The notes beneath the pieces are model-generated. The model did no database searches and was not told the DNA's origin. It saw only the letters and a program-made list of their open reading frames with translations. A DNA stretch of 64,000 nt from Anaeromyxobacter dehalogenans 2CP-C (GTDB lineage: Bacteria; Myxococcota; Myxococcia; Myxococcales; Anaeromyxobacteraceae). The stretch covers positions 3,880,001 to 3,944,000 of the forward strand of contig NC_007760.1 of assembly GCF_000013385.1 (NCBI RefSeq), given 5' to 3'. Both the position numbers and the translations under genes were made by a program. Positions 17,585-25,355 of this stretch are shown here, in pieces (the first letter of the stretch is position 1; each line of letters opens with the position of its first letter).

Positions 17585-18379
17585 CTACCCCTCGCGCCGG
17601 ATGACCTCCAGCATGCGCGCGTGCAGCGCCGGCGCCGCGGCCAAAATGTCCCCGGTCTCCAGCATCCGGTCGCCGCCCTCCAGGTCGGTGACCAGGGCGC
17701 CGGCCTCGCGCGCGATCAGGATCCCCGGCGCGACGTCCCACGGCTTCAGCCGCTCCTCCCAGAAGCCGTCGAAGCGCCCCGCCGCCACGTAGGCGAGGTC
17801 GAGCGCCGCGCTCCCGAGCCGCCGGACGCCCCGGGCGCGCCGCACGAACGCGCCGAACAGGCGGAGCGGCCGCTCGTGGCGCTGGTGCACGTCGTAGGGG
17901 AAGCCGGTGACGAGCAGCGCCTGCACCAGCTCGCCCCGGGCGGACGCCCGCAGCGGTGCGCCGTCCAGGTGCGCCCCGCCGCCGCGGGCGGCGGTGAACA
18001 GCTCGTCGCGGAGCGGGTCGTAGGTCGCGCCGGCGGCGATCCCGGCGGCGTCGAGCGCGGCCACGTTCACCGCGAACTGCGGCAGCCCGTGCGCGTAGTT
18101 CGTCGTCCCGTCGAGCGGGTCCACCACGAAGCGGAGCCGGCCCTCGCCGCCCGGGCCGCCGCTCGCGCCCGACTCCTCCGCCAGGATCCCGGCCCCGGGG
18201 AAGCGGCCGCGCAGGAAGCCCAGCACCGCCGCCTCGCTCGCCCGGTCCGCGTCGGTGACGAGGTCGATCTCGCCCTTCAGCTCCACCGAGCGCGCCTGGC
18301 CCCACCGCTCCCGCAGCACCGCCCCGCCCCGCCGCGCCGCCTCGGCGCAGGCCTCCCGCAGCTCCGTCGCCTCGCTCAT
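17585..18379 (-). CDS. suhB: Inositol monophosphatase family protein
   Basis: A 264-residue Mg2+-dependent phosphatase of the IMPase/SuhB family. The metal-binding motifs are present: AEES near residue 68, VVDPLDGTTNYAHG near residue 88, and the C-terminal KPWDVAPGILIAREAGA near residue 214. It hydrolyses inositol phosphates or related sugar phosphates; SuhB homologues also modulate transcription antitermination, which cannot be judged here. The ATG at 18379 follows AAGGAG with 9 nt spacing. It converges on the M23 gene. Confidence 0.88.
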   Translation of the reverse strand: MSEATELREACAEAARRGGAVLRERWGQARSVELKGEIDLVTDADRASEAAVLGFLRGRFPGAGILAEESGASGGPGGEGRLRFVVDPLDGTTNYAHGLPQFAVNVAALDAAGIAAGATYDPLRDELFTAARGGGAHLDGAPLRASARGELVQALLVTGFPYDVHQRHERPLRLFGAFVRRARGVRRLGSAALDLAYVAAGRFDGFWEERLKPWDVAPGILIAREAGALVTDLEGGDRMLETGDILAAAPALHARMLEVIRREG

Positions 18380-18483
18380 CCGCCCCGGCTCCTTTCCGCC
18401 CGCGCGGAGGATAGCCCGCCCCGGCCCTCGCCGCAGCGGCGGCGCAGGCGCGCTCGGACGGAGCGCCCGGCCCGCGCGCTTGG

Positions 18484-18489
18484 TAGGAT
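18484..18489 (+). promoter_or_regulatory. Candidate -10 box for a leaderless transcript
   Basis: TAGGAT lies exactly 6 nt before the ATG at 18496, and no SD precedes that start. Transcription would begin at or next to the start codon. No -35 match was found. Confidence 0.3.
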
Positions 18490-18495
18490 GACGGG

Positions 18496-18795
18496 ATGCT
18501 CAAGGCGCTCGCCGTGCTCCGGACGATCTTCCTCCTCGGCCTGGTGGTGTACGTGGTCGCCTGGGCGATGCCCTGGTCCACCTACGTCGCCGATCCGATC
18601 GAGGTGCAGTACCGCCACTGCTCCGCCAGCCTGAGCCGCATGAGCGGCGCCGTCTGGATCGCGATCGGCTGGATCGCGTTCGAGACGATCGTGGGCTGGA
18701 TGATGTCCGCCTGGTCCGGCCGCCGGAAGGGCACGCCCCGCGTGCCCCCGCCGGCCAGCGCCGAGCCGCCGTTCGCGCCGCCGCCGCGCGGGTGA
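18496..18795 (+). CDS. Small two-span membrane protein, unknown function
   Basis: 99 residues with two hydrophobic helices (about residues 5-26 and 50-72) flanking a short polar loop that contains the protein's only Cys, and a Pro-rich cytoplasmic tail. No family is recognised. It lies 15 bp upstream of the HDAC-like gene and is probably cotranscribed with it. A leaderless-type TAGGAT precedes the start. Confidence 0.62.
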   Translation: MLKALAVLRTIFLLGLVVYVVAWAMPWSTYVADPIEVQYRHCSASLSRMSGAVWIAIGWIAFETIVGWMMSAWSGRRKGTPRVPPPASAEPPFAPPPRG

Positions 18796-18810
18796 CCCCG
18801 GCGCCGCGCA

Positions 18811-20595
18811 ATGCGCCCGCGCGCCCTCCTCTACCGGCTCCGCTCCTGGTTCTACCGCCGGGACGTGACGCTCTGGTACGACCCGCGCTACCGGCTTCCG
18901 CTCTCCGGCCTGGAGTCCGGGGCCGGCATGGAGCCGCGCCGCGCGGACTTCGTGGCCTGGTGGCTGGCCGAGTGCGGCGCGGTGCCGCGCGCCCGGCGCC
19001 GCGCGCCGCGGCGGATCTCGTTCGAGGACCTGGCGCGCGTCCACGACGCGGAGCTGCTCGAGTCGCTGGGCCACCCCGACACGCTGGCGCGCGTGTTCGC
19101 GGTGGACCCGTCCGACGTGCCGGTGGACGAGGTGATGACCACGGTGCGCCTGGCCTGCGGCGGCACGCTGGGCGCGGCGCGAGAGACGCTCCGGACGCGC
19201 GCGCCCGCGGTCAACCTGCTGGGCGGCTTCCACCACGCGTTCCCCGGCGCGGCCGGCGGGTTCTGCCCGGTCAACGACGTCGCCGTCGCGATCGCCGCGC
19301 TCCGCGCCGACGGGTTCACGGGCCGCGTGGCGGTCCTCGATCTCGACGCGCACCCGCCCGACGGCATCGCCGCCTGCCTGGCGCGGGATCCCGATCACTG
19401 GATCGGCTCCATCTCCGGGTCGGACTGGGGGCCGCTCGAGGGCGTGGACGAGACGGTGCTCCCGCCCGGCAGCGGCGACGCCGCCTACCTCGAGGCGCTG
19501 GGCGCGCTGCTCTCGCGGATGCCCCGGCCGCAGCTCGCGTTCGTGCTGGCCGGGGGCGACGTGCTGGCCGGCGATCGCTTCGGCCAGCTCGGGCTCTCGC
19601 TGGACGGCGCGCGCGAGCGCGACCTGCTCGTCGCCGCCGAGCTGGACTTCGTGCCCAGCGTGTGGCTGGCGGCGGGCGGCTACTCGCGGCGCTCCTGGCG
19701 CGCCCTGGCCGGCACCGGCATGGCGGTCGCGGCCGGCTCGCTGGCGCCCATCCCGGACGAGTACGACCCGCTCTCCGCCCGCTTCGAGCTGGTCTCCCAG
19801 CGGATCCTGCCCGGCGACCTGGGCGACACCGGCGACATCACCGCCGAGGACCTCGAGGAGGCCCTCGGCATGCGGCCGCGGCGCCAGCGGCTGCTGCTCG
19901 GCTTCTACACGGCCTCCGGGATCGAGCACGCGCTGTTCCGCTACGGCGTGCTGGAGCAGCTCGAGCGGATGGGCTTCCGGCAGTTCCGGGTCGGGTTCGA
20001 CTCCGCCGGCCTGGGCGAGCGGGTGCGGCTCCACGGCGAGGCGGAGGGGCAGGAGCACCTGCTCGTGGAGCTGATCCTGGAGCGGCGGCACGTCCTCGGG
20101 GTGGAGGTGCTGTTCGTCCACTGGCTCTCGCTGCGCAACCCGCGGGCGCAGTTCAGCGACCGCCGGCCGCGCCTGCCGGGCCAGGAGGTGCCCGGGCTCG
20201 GCCTGGCGCGCGAGGCCGGGTCGATGCTGGCGCGCATGGCCATCCGCCTCGGGCTGGGCGGCGTCGCCTTCCGCCCGGCGCACTTCCACACCGCCTACGC
20301 CGCCCGCCACGCGTTCGCGTTCATCGACCCGGAGCGGCAGGGGCGCTTCGAGGCGCTGGTGCGCGACCTCGCGGCGGTGCCGCTGCTCGAGGCGACGCGC
20401 GCCGTCTCCGACGGCCGCGTGCTCCTCGACGGGCGGCCCTACGCGTGGGAGGCGGACGAGATGGCGTACTGGCTGCGCGAGTCGCCGTCCGAGCCGGGCG
20501 AGGTGGAGCGCGAGCGCGAGCGGGTCCGCTTCACGCTGCTGCCCGAGGCGCCCCCGGCGGCGGTCAGGGCGCCGGCTCCGCCAGGAGCTGCCTGA
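18811..20595 (+). CDS. Histone-deacetylase-family enzyme fused to a C-terminal domain of unknown function
   Basis: 594 residues. Residues ~15-310 form an arginase/deacetylase fold with all expected catalytic elements: tandem His H141-H142 in GGFHHAFPG, the NDVA segment, zinc ligands D179 and H181 (DLDAH), a third Asp in AGGDVLAGD, and a Tyr in AAGGYSRR. The usual HHGDG turn reads HPPDG. Bacterial members deacetylate lysines, polyamines or acetoin-related substrates. Residues ~335-594 form a second conserved-looking region containing HFHTAY and PERQGRFEAL that I cannot assign. The end overlaps the convergent TlpA-like gene by 32 bp. Confidence 0.82.
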   Translation: MRPRALLYRLRSWFYRRDVTLWYDPRYRLPLSGLESGAGMEPRRADFVAWWLAECGAVPRARRRAPRRISFEDLARVHDAELLESLGHPDTLARVFAVDPSDVPVDEVMTTVRLACGGTLGAARETLRTRAPAVNLLGGFHHAFPGAAGGFCPVNDVAVAIAALRADGFTGRVAVLDLDAHPPDGIAACLARDPDHWIGSISGSDWGPLEGVDETVLPPGSGDAAYLEALGALLSRMPRPQLAFVLAGGDVLAGDRFGQLGLSLDGARERDLLVAAELDFVPSVWLAAGGYSRRSWRALAGTGMAVAAGSLAPIPDEYDPLSARFELVSQRILPGDLGDTGDITAEDLEEALGMRPRRQRLLLGFYTASGIEHALFRYGVLEQLERMGFRQFRVGFDSAGLGERVRLHGEAEGQEHLLVELILERRHVLGVEVLFVHWLSLRNPRAQFSDRRPRLPGQEVPGLGLAREAGSMLARMAIRLGLGGVAFRPAHFHTAYAARHAFAFIDPERQGRFEALVRDLAAVPLLEATRAVSDGRVLLDGRPYAWEADEMAYWLRESPSEPGEVERERERVRFTLLPEAPPAAVRAPAPPGAA

Positions 20596-21112
20596 CCTCG
20601 TCCTCCAGCTTCTCGCCCTCGGCGCGGTCGTAGCCGCGGTGCACGTGGCGCACCACCCCGCGCCGGTCGATCACGAGCGTCGTGGGCAGCCGCTGCACGT
20701 CGAGCCGCTCGCCGAGCGCGGCCCCGCCCGGATCCCACAGGATCTGGAACGCGACCGGGGCGGGCGCGAGGAAGGCCTCCACGGCGGCCCGCTCCTCGTC
20801 GAAGGCCACGCCGGTGACCCGCAGCCCGTCGTCGCGGTGCTCCCGCGCCATCCGATCGAGGTGCGGCAGCTGTTCCTTGCAGGGCTCGCACCAGCTCGCC
20901 CAGAAGTCCACCACCTGCACCAGCCCGCGCCCCGCTGCGCCGCCCACCTGGACGTCGCGGCCGGCGAGGTCCGGCGCGGAGAACGAGACCTCGGCGCCGA
21001 CCAGGCGCGACGGCCCCGGCGGCGGGCGCGGGATCGGGCGCTGCTGCGTGCGCGGGGCGGCGCAGGCGGCGGCGAGCGCGAGCAGGGCGGCGGCGAGCGG
21101 GGGGCGGCGCAT
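20564..21112 (-). CDS. TlpA/ResA-type thioredoxin-fold lipoprotein
   Basis: 182 residues with a lipoprotein signal (lipobox LAAAC, Cys17), a Pro-rich tether and a thioredoxin domain with active site W-C75-E-P-C78 and cis-Pro in LPTTLVI. Such proteins reduce apocytochrome c cysteines or other periplasmic disulfides. A role in haem attachment would fit the c-type cytochrome genes on both sides (13.0 and 22.7 kb), but this is inference. Its 3' end overlaps the HDAC gene by 32 bp on the opposite strand. The ATG at 21112 starts a good signal peptide. Confidence 0.85.
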   Translation of the reverse strand: MRRPPLAAALLALAAACAAPRTQQRPIPRPPPGPSRLVGAEVSFSAPDLAGRDVQVGGAAGRGLVQVVDFWASWCEPCKEQLPHLDRMAREHRDDGLRVTGVAFDEERAAVEAFLAPAPVAFQILWDPGGAALGERLDVQRLPTTLVIDRRGVVRHVHRGYDRAEGEKLEDEVRQLLAEPAP

Positions 21113-21259
21113 CCCCCGATTGTAAGCGCGACCCTCGGGCCCCGCCCGGAACCGCCGCGCGGGCCGTGAACGCGCCCTTGCGCTCCGCCCTGGTTCACGC
21201 GCCGTGACCGCCCGCCCCGGCCCCCGGGTCCCAGGTGGGAGCGTGCCTCCCGCTTACGC

Positions 21260-21301
21260 GTGATCTAGCGCAAGATTGCGCACGCCTGCCTGTGCGATCT
21301 T
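21260..21301 (+). promoter_or_regulatory. Candidate CRP/FNR-family site and inverted repeat upstream of the cytochrome operon
   Basis: GTGATCTAGCGCAA (21260-21273) differs by one base from TTGATCTAGCGCAA, a typical FNR/FixK-type box (TTGAT-N4-nnCAA). Directly after it, AAGATTGCGCAC (21272-21283) and TGTGCGATCTT (21291-21301) form an imperfect inverted repeat. The region lies 70-110 bp before the barrel gene start, suitable for oxygen- or redox-responsive control. The rest of the 258-bp gap (21113-21370) shows nothing else I can name. Confidence 0.45.
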
Positions 21302-21370
21302 CCGCGCCGACCCGGGCGGCGGACACCGCGCCGCCGGGTGAATCATGACCCGCCGTCGAGTGAGATCCTG

Positions 21371-22705
21371 ATGCGCACTCCGAGACACATCGTCGCCGCC
21401 GTGGCGCTGCTCGCCGCCACCGGCGCCGGCGCCGACACGGTCGAGGTCACCTCGACCACCCTCGTCTCCGCCGGCCAGCAGACCCGCGACCGCAGGCTGG
21501 GCGAGGACCCCGACCTCGTCACCGTGGTGCCCGCCTACGAGATCGTCAGCATCACGGCGCGGGACATCCGCACCAAGGTCGCCGACGACCTGCAGCTCCA
21601 GCTCTCGGGCTGGGGCTCCTACGACTTCGACAGCCTGCGCTGGGACAACGGCACCAGCGAGGCGCTCACCGGCGACCTGATGAGCGCCCAGGTGCAGGCG
21701 AAGTTCCTCGACCGGCGCCTCACGCTGCGGCTGGGCCGCGAGCACGTCATGAGCGGCGTCGCGCGCATGATCCAGATCGACGGCGGCGAGGCCATCCTGG
21801 TGCTGCCCGGCGGCTTCCGGCTGTCCGGCTACGTCGGCTCGCCGGTGGCGCAGCGGTTCGCGTCCCGCAGCGGCGTGAAGAGCTGGAACCCGGCTGGCGG
21901 CGACTTCGCCTACGGCGGCCGGGTGGGCTGGTCGCTGGCGATCCCCGGCCACGCCGGGCGCGGCCTGGACGTGGGCGCGTCGGCGAACGTGGTCGAGGAC
22001 GCGGGCGACCCGGTCCGCCAGGAGGTGGGCGCGGACTTCCGCCTGCAGCCGCTCCAGGACGTGTCCTTCACCGGCTTCGGCGCGTTCAGCGTCTACGACG
22101 AGCGCTTCAGCGAGGCGAGCGTGGCGGCGCGCTGGAAGCCGGTGCACCGGCTCGAGGTGACGGCCGACTGGCGGTTCCTGGCGCCCGACCTGTTCCTGGC
22201 GCGGAACTCGATCCTCTCGGTGTTCTCGGCCTCCACCCGCAAGGAGTACGGCGTGGGCCTGGACTACGAGCTCGGGCGCGGCCTCTCGGTGGGCGCCGAC
22301 TACCACCTGTCGGTGGAGCCGGGCGAGACCGCCGAGGACGACAGCTACCTCGGCCACGACCTGGTGATGCGCGCCGACTGGACCCGCGGCGCCACCGACG
22401 CCGGCGCCGAGATCACCTACCTCGACGCGCTCGAGAACGGCTACTGGGCCGGGCGGCTCTACGGCAAGCAGGGCTTCGGCAAGGTGTTCGCCGCGGCCGA
22501 CGTGATGAGCTACTTCTTCAAGGAGGACGTGAACGGCGAGTCCTTCGCCGTCACCGGCTCCCTCAGCGGCGGCATCGAGCTGGCCCGCGGCTTCAGCGCG
22601 GTGCTGGCGGGGCGCGCCGGCGTCACCCCGTACATGGAACAGACCTACGACGTCATGGCGAAGCTCGTCTACAACCAGACCTACACGGTGCGGGAGGTGC
22701 GGTGA
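21371..22705 (+). CDS. Outer-membrane beta-barrel, probable partner of the multihaem cytochrome
   Basis: 444 residues: a signal peptide (cleavage near GAGA-DTV), then alternating amphipathic strands rich in Tyr, Trp, Gly and Asp, ending in a long strand with YDVMAKLVYNQTYTV. No globular enzyme motif is seen. The downstream 12-haem lipoprotein overlaps its stop (TGATG), so the two proteins are translationally coupled and probably work together. In porin-cytochrome conduits of metal reducers, a barrel holds a multihaem cytochrome across the outer membrane; that role is inferred from arrangement. ATG 21371 is used because the signal peptide starts there. Confidence 0.8.
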   Translation: MRTPRHIVAAVALLAATGAGADTVEVTSTTLVSAGQQTRDRRLGEDPDLVTVVPAYEIVSITARDIRTKVADDLQLQLSGWGSYDFDSLRWDNGTSEALTGDLMSAQVQAKFLDRRLTLRLGREHVMSGVARMIQIDGGEAILVLPGGFRLSGYVGSPVAQRFASRSGVKSWNPAGGDFAYGGRVGWSLAIPGHAGRGLDVGASANVVEDAGDPVRQEVGADFRLQPLQDVSFTGFGAFSVYDERFSEASVAARWKPVHRLEVTADWRFLAPDLFLARNSILSVFSASTRKEYGVGLDYELGRGLSVGADYHLSVEPGETAEDDSYLGHDLVMRADWTRGATDAGAEITYLDALENGYWAGRLYGKQGFGKVFAAADVMSYFFKEDVNGESFAVTGSLSGGIELARGFSAVLAGRAGVTPYMEQTYDVMAKLVYNQTYTVREVR

Positions 22706-23739
22706 TGAACCGGATCGTCCCGGTGATCGCGGCCGCGCTGCTGGCGGCCTGCGGCGCGAAGAGCAGCAAGACGGTGACCGCGGCGGCGGCTGAGCAGCCG
22801 GCCGTCGAGTTCACGCACGAGGCGCACATCATGGCCGAGGTGGCCTGCCTCGACTGCCACTCCGGCATCGACAAGGCCACCCGCCTCGAGCCCAAGCGCC
22901 ACGTGAGCGTGAGCTGCTCGGACTGCCACGACGACGCGCGCGGCCAGGTGAAGGTGCCCGAGCGGGTGAAGGAGGTCCGGTTCACCTTCTCGCACCAGGA
23001 CCACCTGGCGAAGGTGAAGGACTGCAAGACCTGCCACCAGGCGCTGCCCGAGCCCGGCGACAAGGAGATCAAGGCGCCGCCGATGGCCGCCTGCACCTCC
23101 TGCCACAACCACCAGATGGACTTCGCGCAGGCGAAGTGCACGCCCTGCCACACCGACCTGAAGGGCTTCGTGCCCGAGTCGGCGTTCGCGCACACGGGCG
23201 ACTGGCTCCGGACCCACGGCAACTACTCGCGGACCAGCGCGCAGAGCTGCGCGGCCTGCCACGACCAGACCTACTGCGCGACCTGCCACGCGTCGCAGAC
23301 CACGCCCGCCCTCCCCTCCTCGATCTTCCCGGAGGAGGTGAAGCGCGACTTCATCCACCGCGGCGACTACGTCTCGCGCCACATGATCGAGGCGGGCGCG
23401 AACCCGGCGAGCTGCCGCCGCTGCCACGGCAGCCCGTTCTGCGACTCCTGCCACACGCAGCAGAGCCTGACCATGAAGTCGCTCACGCCGTTCCCGGTGC
23501 ACCCGGCCGGCTGGGCGAACGACAAGGCCAGCGGCCACTTCCACGGCGACGCGGCCCGGCGCGACATCACCTCCTGCGCCGGCTGCCACGACAACGGCGC
23601 CTCCGCGGTGTGCGTCGCCTGCCACCAGGTGGGCGGCCTCGCGGCGAAGAGCCCGCACCCCAAGTCGTTCGCGCGCAAGCACGACGCCGGCGACCGCCGG
23701 TCGAACGCGATGTGCGCGGCCTGCCACCACGGCGCGTAG
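22705..23739 (+). CDS. Dodecahaem c-type cytochrome lipoprotein
   Basis: 344 residues with a lipobox LLAAC (Cys16) and twelve CXXCH motifs: CLDCH, CSDCH, CKTCH, CTSCH, CTPCH, CAACH, CATCH, CRRCH, CDSCH, CAGCH, CVACH and CAACH. Upstream His pairs such as FTHEAH and FSHQDH are typical sixth ligands of c3/c7-like modules. It is likely anchored to a membrane and carries electrons to or from extracellular acceptors such as Fe(III) with the preceding barrel. The SD GGGAGG (22692-22697) sits 7 nt before the ATG at 22705, which overlaps the barrel stop. No periplasmic cytochrome partner gene is adjacent. Confidence 0.93.
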   Translation: MNRIVPVIAAALLAACGAKSSKTVTAAAAEQPAVEFTHEAHIMAEVACLDCHSGIDKATRLEPKRHVSVSCSDCHDDARGQVKVPERVKEVRFTFSHQDHLAKVKDCKTCHQALPEPGDKEIKAPPMAACTSCHNHQMDFAQAKCTPCHTDLKGFVPESAFAHTGDWLRTHGNYSRTSAQSCAACHDQTYCATCHASQTTPALPSSIFPEEVKRDFIHRGDYVSRHMIEAGANPASCRRCHGSPFCDSCHTQQSLTMKSLTPFPVHPAGWANDKASGHFHGDAARRDITSCAGCHDNGASAVCVACHQVGGLAAKSPHPKSFARKHDAGDRRSNAMCAACHHGA

Positions 23740-23762
23740 CCGTCGGAGCGAGCACGAGCAAC

Positions 23763-23803
23763 GAAGGCCCGGTCGCGCGAGCGGCCGGGCCTTCTTCCTT
23801 TCC
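23763..23803 (+). terminator. Rho-independent terminator of the cytochrome operon
   Basis: A 14-bp stem (GAAGGCCCGGTCGC with GCGGCCGGGCCTTC, one wobble pair) and a GCGA tetraloop are followed by TTCCTTTCC. This is the clearest intrinsic terminator in the window. Confidence 0.88.
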
Positions 23804-23821
23804 AGGCGCCTCCCGCGGGAT

Positions 23822-23852
23822 CCGCTCGCGGTGAGCCCGTCGAACCGCGAGC
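23822..23852. repeat. Convergent-gap repeat, type B hairpin (copy 1)
   Basis: GCTCGCGGT (23824-23832) pairs perfectly with ACCGCGAGC (23844-23852) around the loop GAGCCCGTCGA. Related copies are at 36722-36750 and 60323-60352. It lies between the convergent cytochrome and mpl genes. Confidence 0.7.
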
Positions 23853-23867
23853 CGTCGGCTACGCCGC

Positions 23868-25292
23868 TCAGCGCCCCAGCCGCGCGAGCAGCTTGCCCCA
23901 GATGCCGCCGAAGGCGCCGTTCGACATGGCCACCGCCACGTCGCCGGGGCGCGCGCCGGCCGCCATGGCCTCGACCATGGGATCCACCGCGTCGAACACG
24001 CGCGCGGGCAGCCCGTGCGCCGCGAGCGCGCGCACCACCGCGTCCACGTCCAGCCGCTCCGCCTCGGGCACGCGATCGGTCGGGGCCGGACGCAGGACGA
24101 ACACCTCGGCCGCGCCGGACCAGGTGGCCGGGTCGGAGTAGTCGGCCTGGTGCAGGTTGCGCCGGCTGGTGTTGGAGCGCGGCTCGAACGCGGCCAGCAC
24201 GCGGGCGCCGGGGAAGCTCCCGCGCACCGCGGCCAGGGTCTTCCTCACCGCGCGCGGGTGGTGCGCGAAGTCGTCGATCACCGTCACGCCGCCGGCCGTG
24301 CCGCGCACCTCCTGGCGGCGCCGCACGCCGTGGAACGCGCCCAGGCCGGCCGCGATCTCGGCGGGGGAGAGCCCGAGCGCGGTGGCGGCCGCGGCGACCC
24401 CCAGCGCGTTCTCGACGTTGTGCGCCCCGCCCACCGGCAGGTGGACCTCGGCGAGGGCCGCGCCCTTGCGCACGAGCGTGAAGCGCGCGCCGTCCGGCCC
24501 GAGCGACAGGCCGCGCGCCTCCCAGTCGGCGCCAGGGACGTCCACGCCGTAGGTCTCCAGGCGGCACCTGGCCCGCGCGGAGATGCGCCGGACGCTCTCG
24601 TACGCGGCGCAGGCGGCCAGGAAGCCGTCCGGCGGGAGCAGGTCGGCGAACCGCTCGAACGCCGACTCGTAGTGCGCCTCGTCCCGGTAGATGTCGGCGT
24701 GGTCCAGCTCGCAGCTCGTGAAGATGGCGGTGCGCGGGCGGTAGTGGAGGAACTTCGGCCCCTTGTCGAAGTAGGCGGTGTCGTACTCGTCGCCCTCGAC
24801 CACGAAGTGCGGGCCGCTCCCCAGGCGGAAGTTGGAGTCGAAGTCGCGGGTCACGCCGCCCACCAGGAACGACGGATCCCGGCCGGCGTGGTGCAGCACG
24901 AACCCCATCATCGCGGAGGTGGTGGTCTTGCCGTGCGTGCCCACCACCACCACGCCGTGCCGCGGGCCGATGAACAGCTCGCCCAGCGCCGCCGGGAACG
25001 AGACGTGCGGCAGGCTCCGCTCGCGCACCGCCGCCGCCTCCGCGTTCACCGAGCGCACCACGTTCCCCACCACCACCAGATCGGGCCGGGCGCGGTCGAG
25101 GTTCGCGGCGGCGTAGGGCGTCATCGCCTCGATGCCCCAGCGCTCGAGCTGGGTGGACATCGGCGGGTAGACGTTCTCGTCCGAGCCGGTGACCTGGTAG
25201 CCGGCGGCCTTCAGCATGCCGGCGAACGAGCCCATGCCCGTGCCGGCGACGCCGATGAGGTGGATGCGCTTCACGCTCTTCCAGTCGATCAC
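23868..25292 (-). CDS. mpl: UDP-N-acetylmuramate:L-alanyl-gamma-D-glutamyl-meso-diaminopimelate ligase
   Basis: A 474-residue Mur-ligase-family enzyme that attaches recovered murein tripeptide to UDP-MurNAc. The N-terminal Rossmann segment HLIGVAGTGMGS, the Mpl-typical TGSDENVYPPMSTQLE, the ATP loop GTHGKTTT (residue ~117) and EGDEYDTAYFDKGPKFLHYRP distinguish it from MurC. The GTG at 25292 has GGAG 6 nt upstream. It is the last gene of a minus-strand unit with a serine hydrolase and LdcA, whose tripeptide-releasing chemistry supplies its substrate. Confidence 0.93.
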   Translation of the reverse strand: MIDWKSVKRIHLIGVAGTGMGSFAGMLKAAGYQVTGSDENVYPPMSTQLERWGIEAMTPYAAANLDRARPDLVVVGNVVRSVNAEAAAVRERSLPHVSFPAALGELFIGPRHGVVVVGTHGKTTTSAMMGFVLHHAGRDPSFLVGGVTRDFDSNFRLGSGPHFVVEGDEYDTAYFDKGPKFLHYRPRTAIFTSCELDHADIYRDEAHYESAFERFADLLPPDGFLAACAAYESVRRISARARCRLETYGVDVPGADWEARGLSLGPDGARFTLVRKGAALAEVHLPVGGAHNVENALGVAAAATALGLSPAEIAAGLGAFHGVRRRQEVRGTAGGVTVIDDFAHHPRAVRKTLAAVRGSFPGARVLAAFEPRSNTSRRNLHQADYSDPATWSGAAEVFVLRPAPTDRVPEAERLDVDAVVRALAAHGLPARVFDAVDPMVEAMAAGARPGDVAVAMSNGAFGGIWGKLLARLGR

Positions 25293-25355
25293 GTTCGCTC
25301 CGGTGCCGCTCCGGCGGGCGCGCGCGGGCGCGGGCGCGGCGGCGAGATGCAGGGC

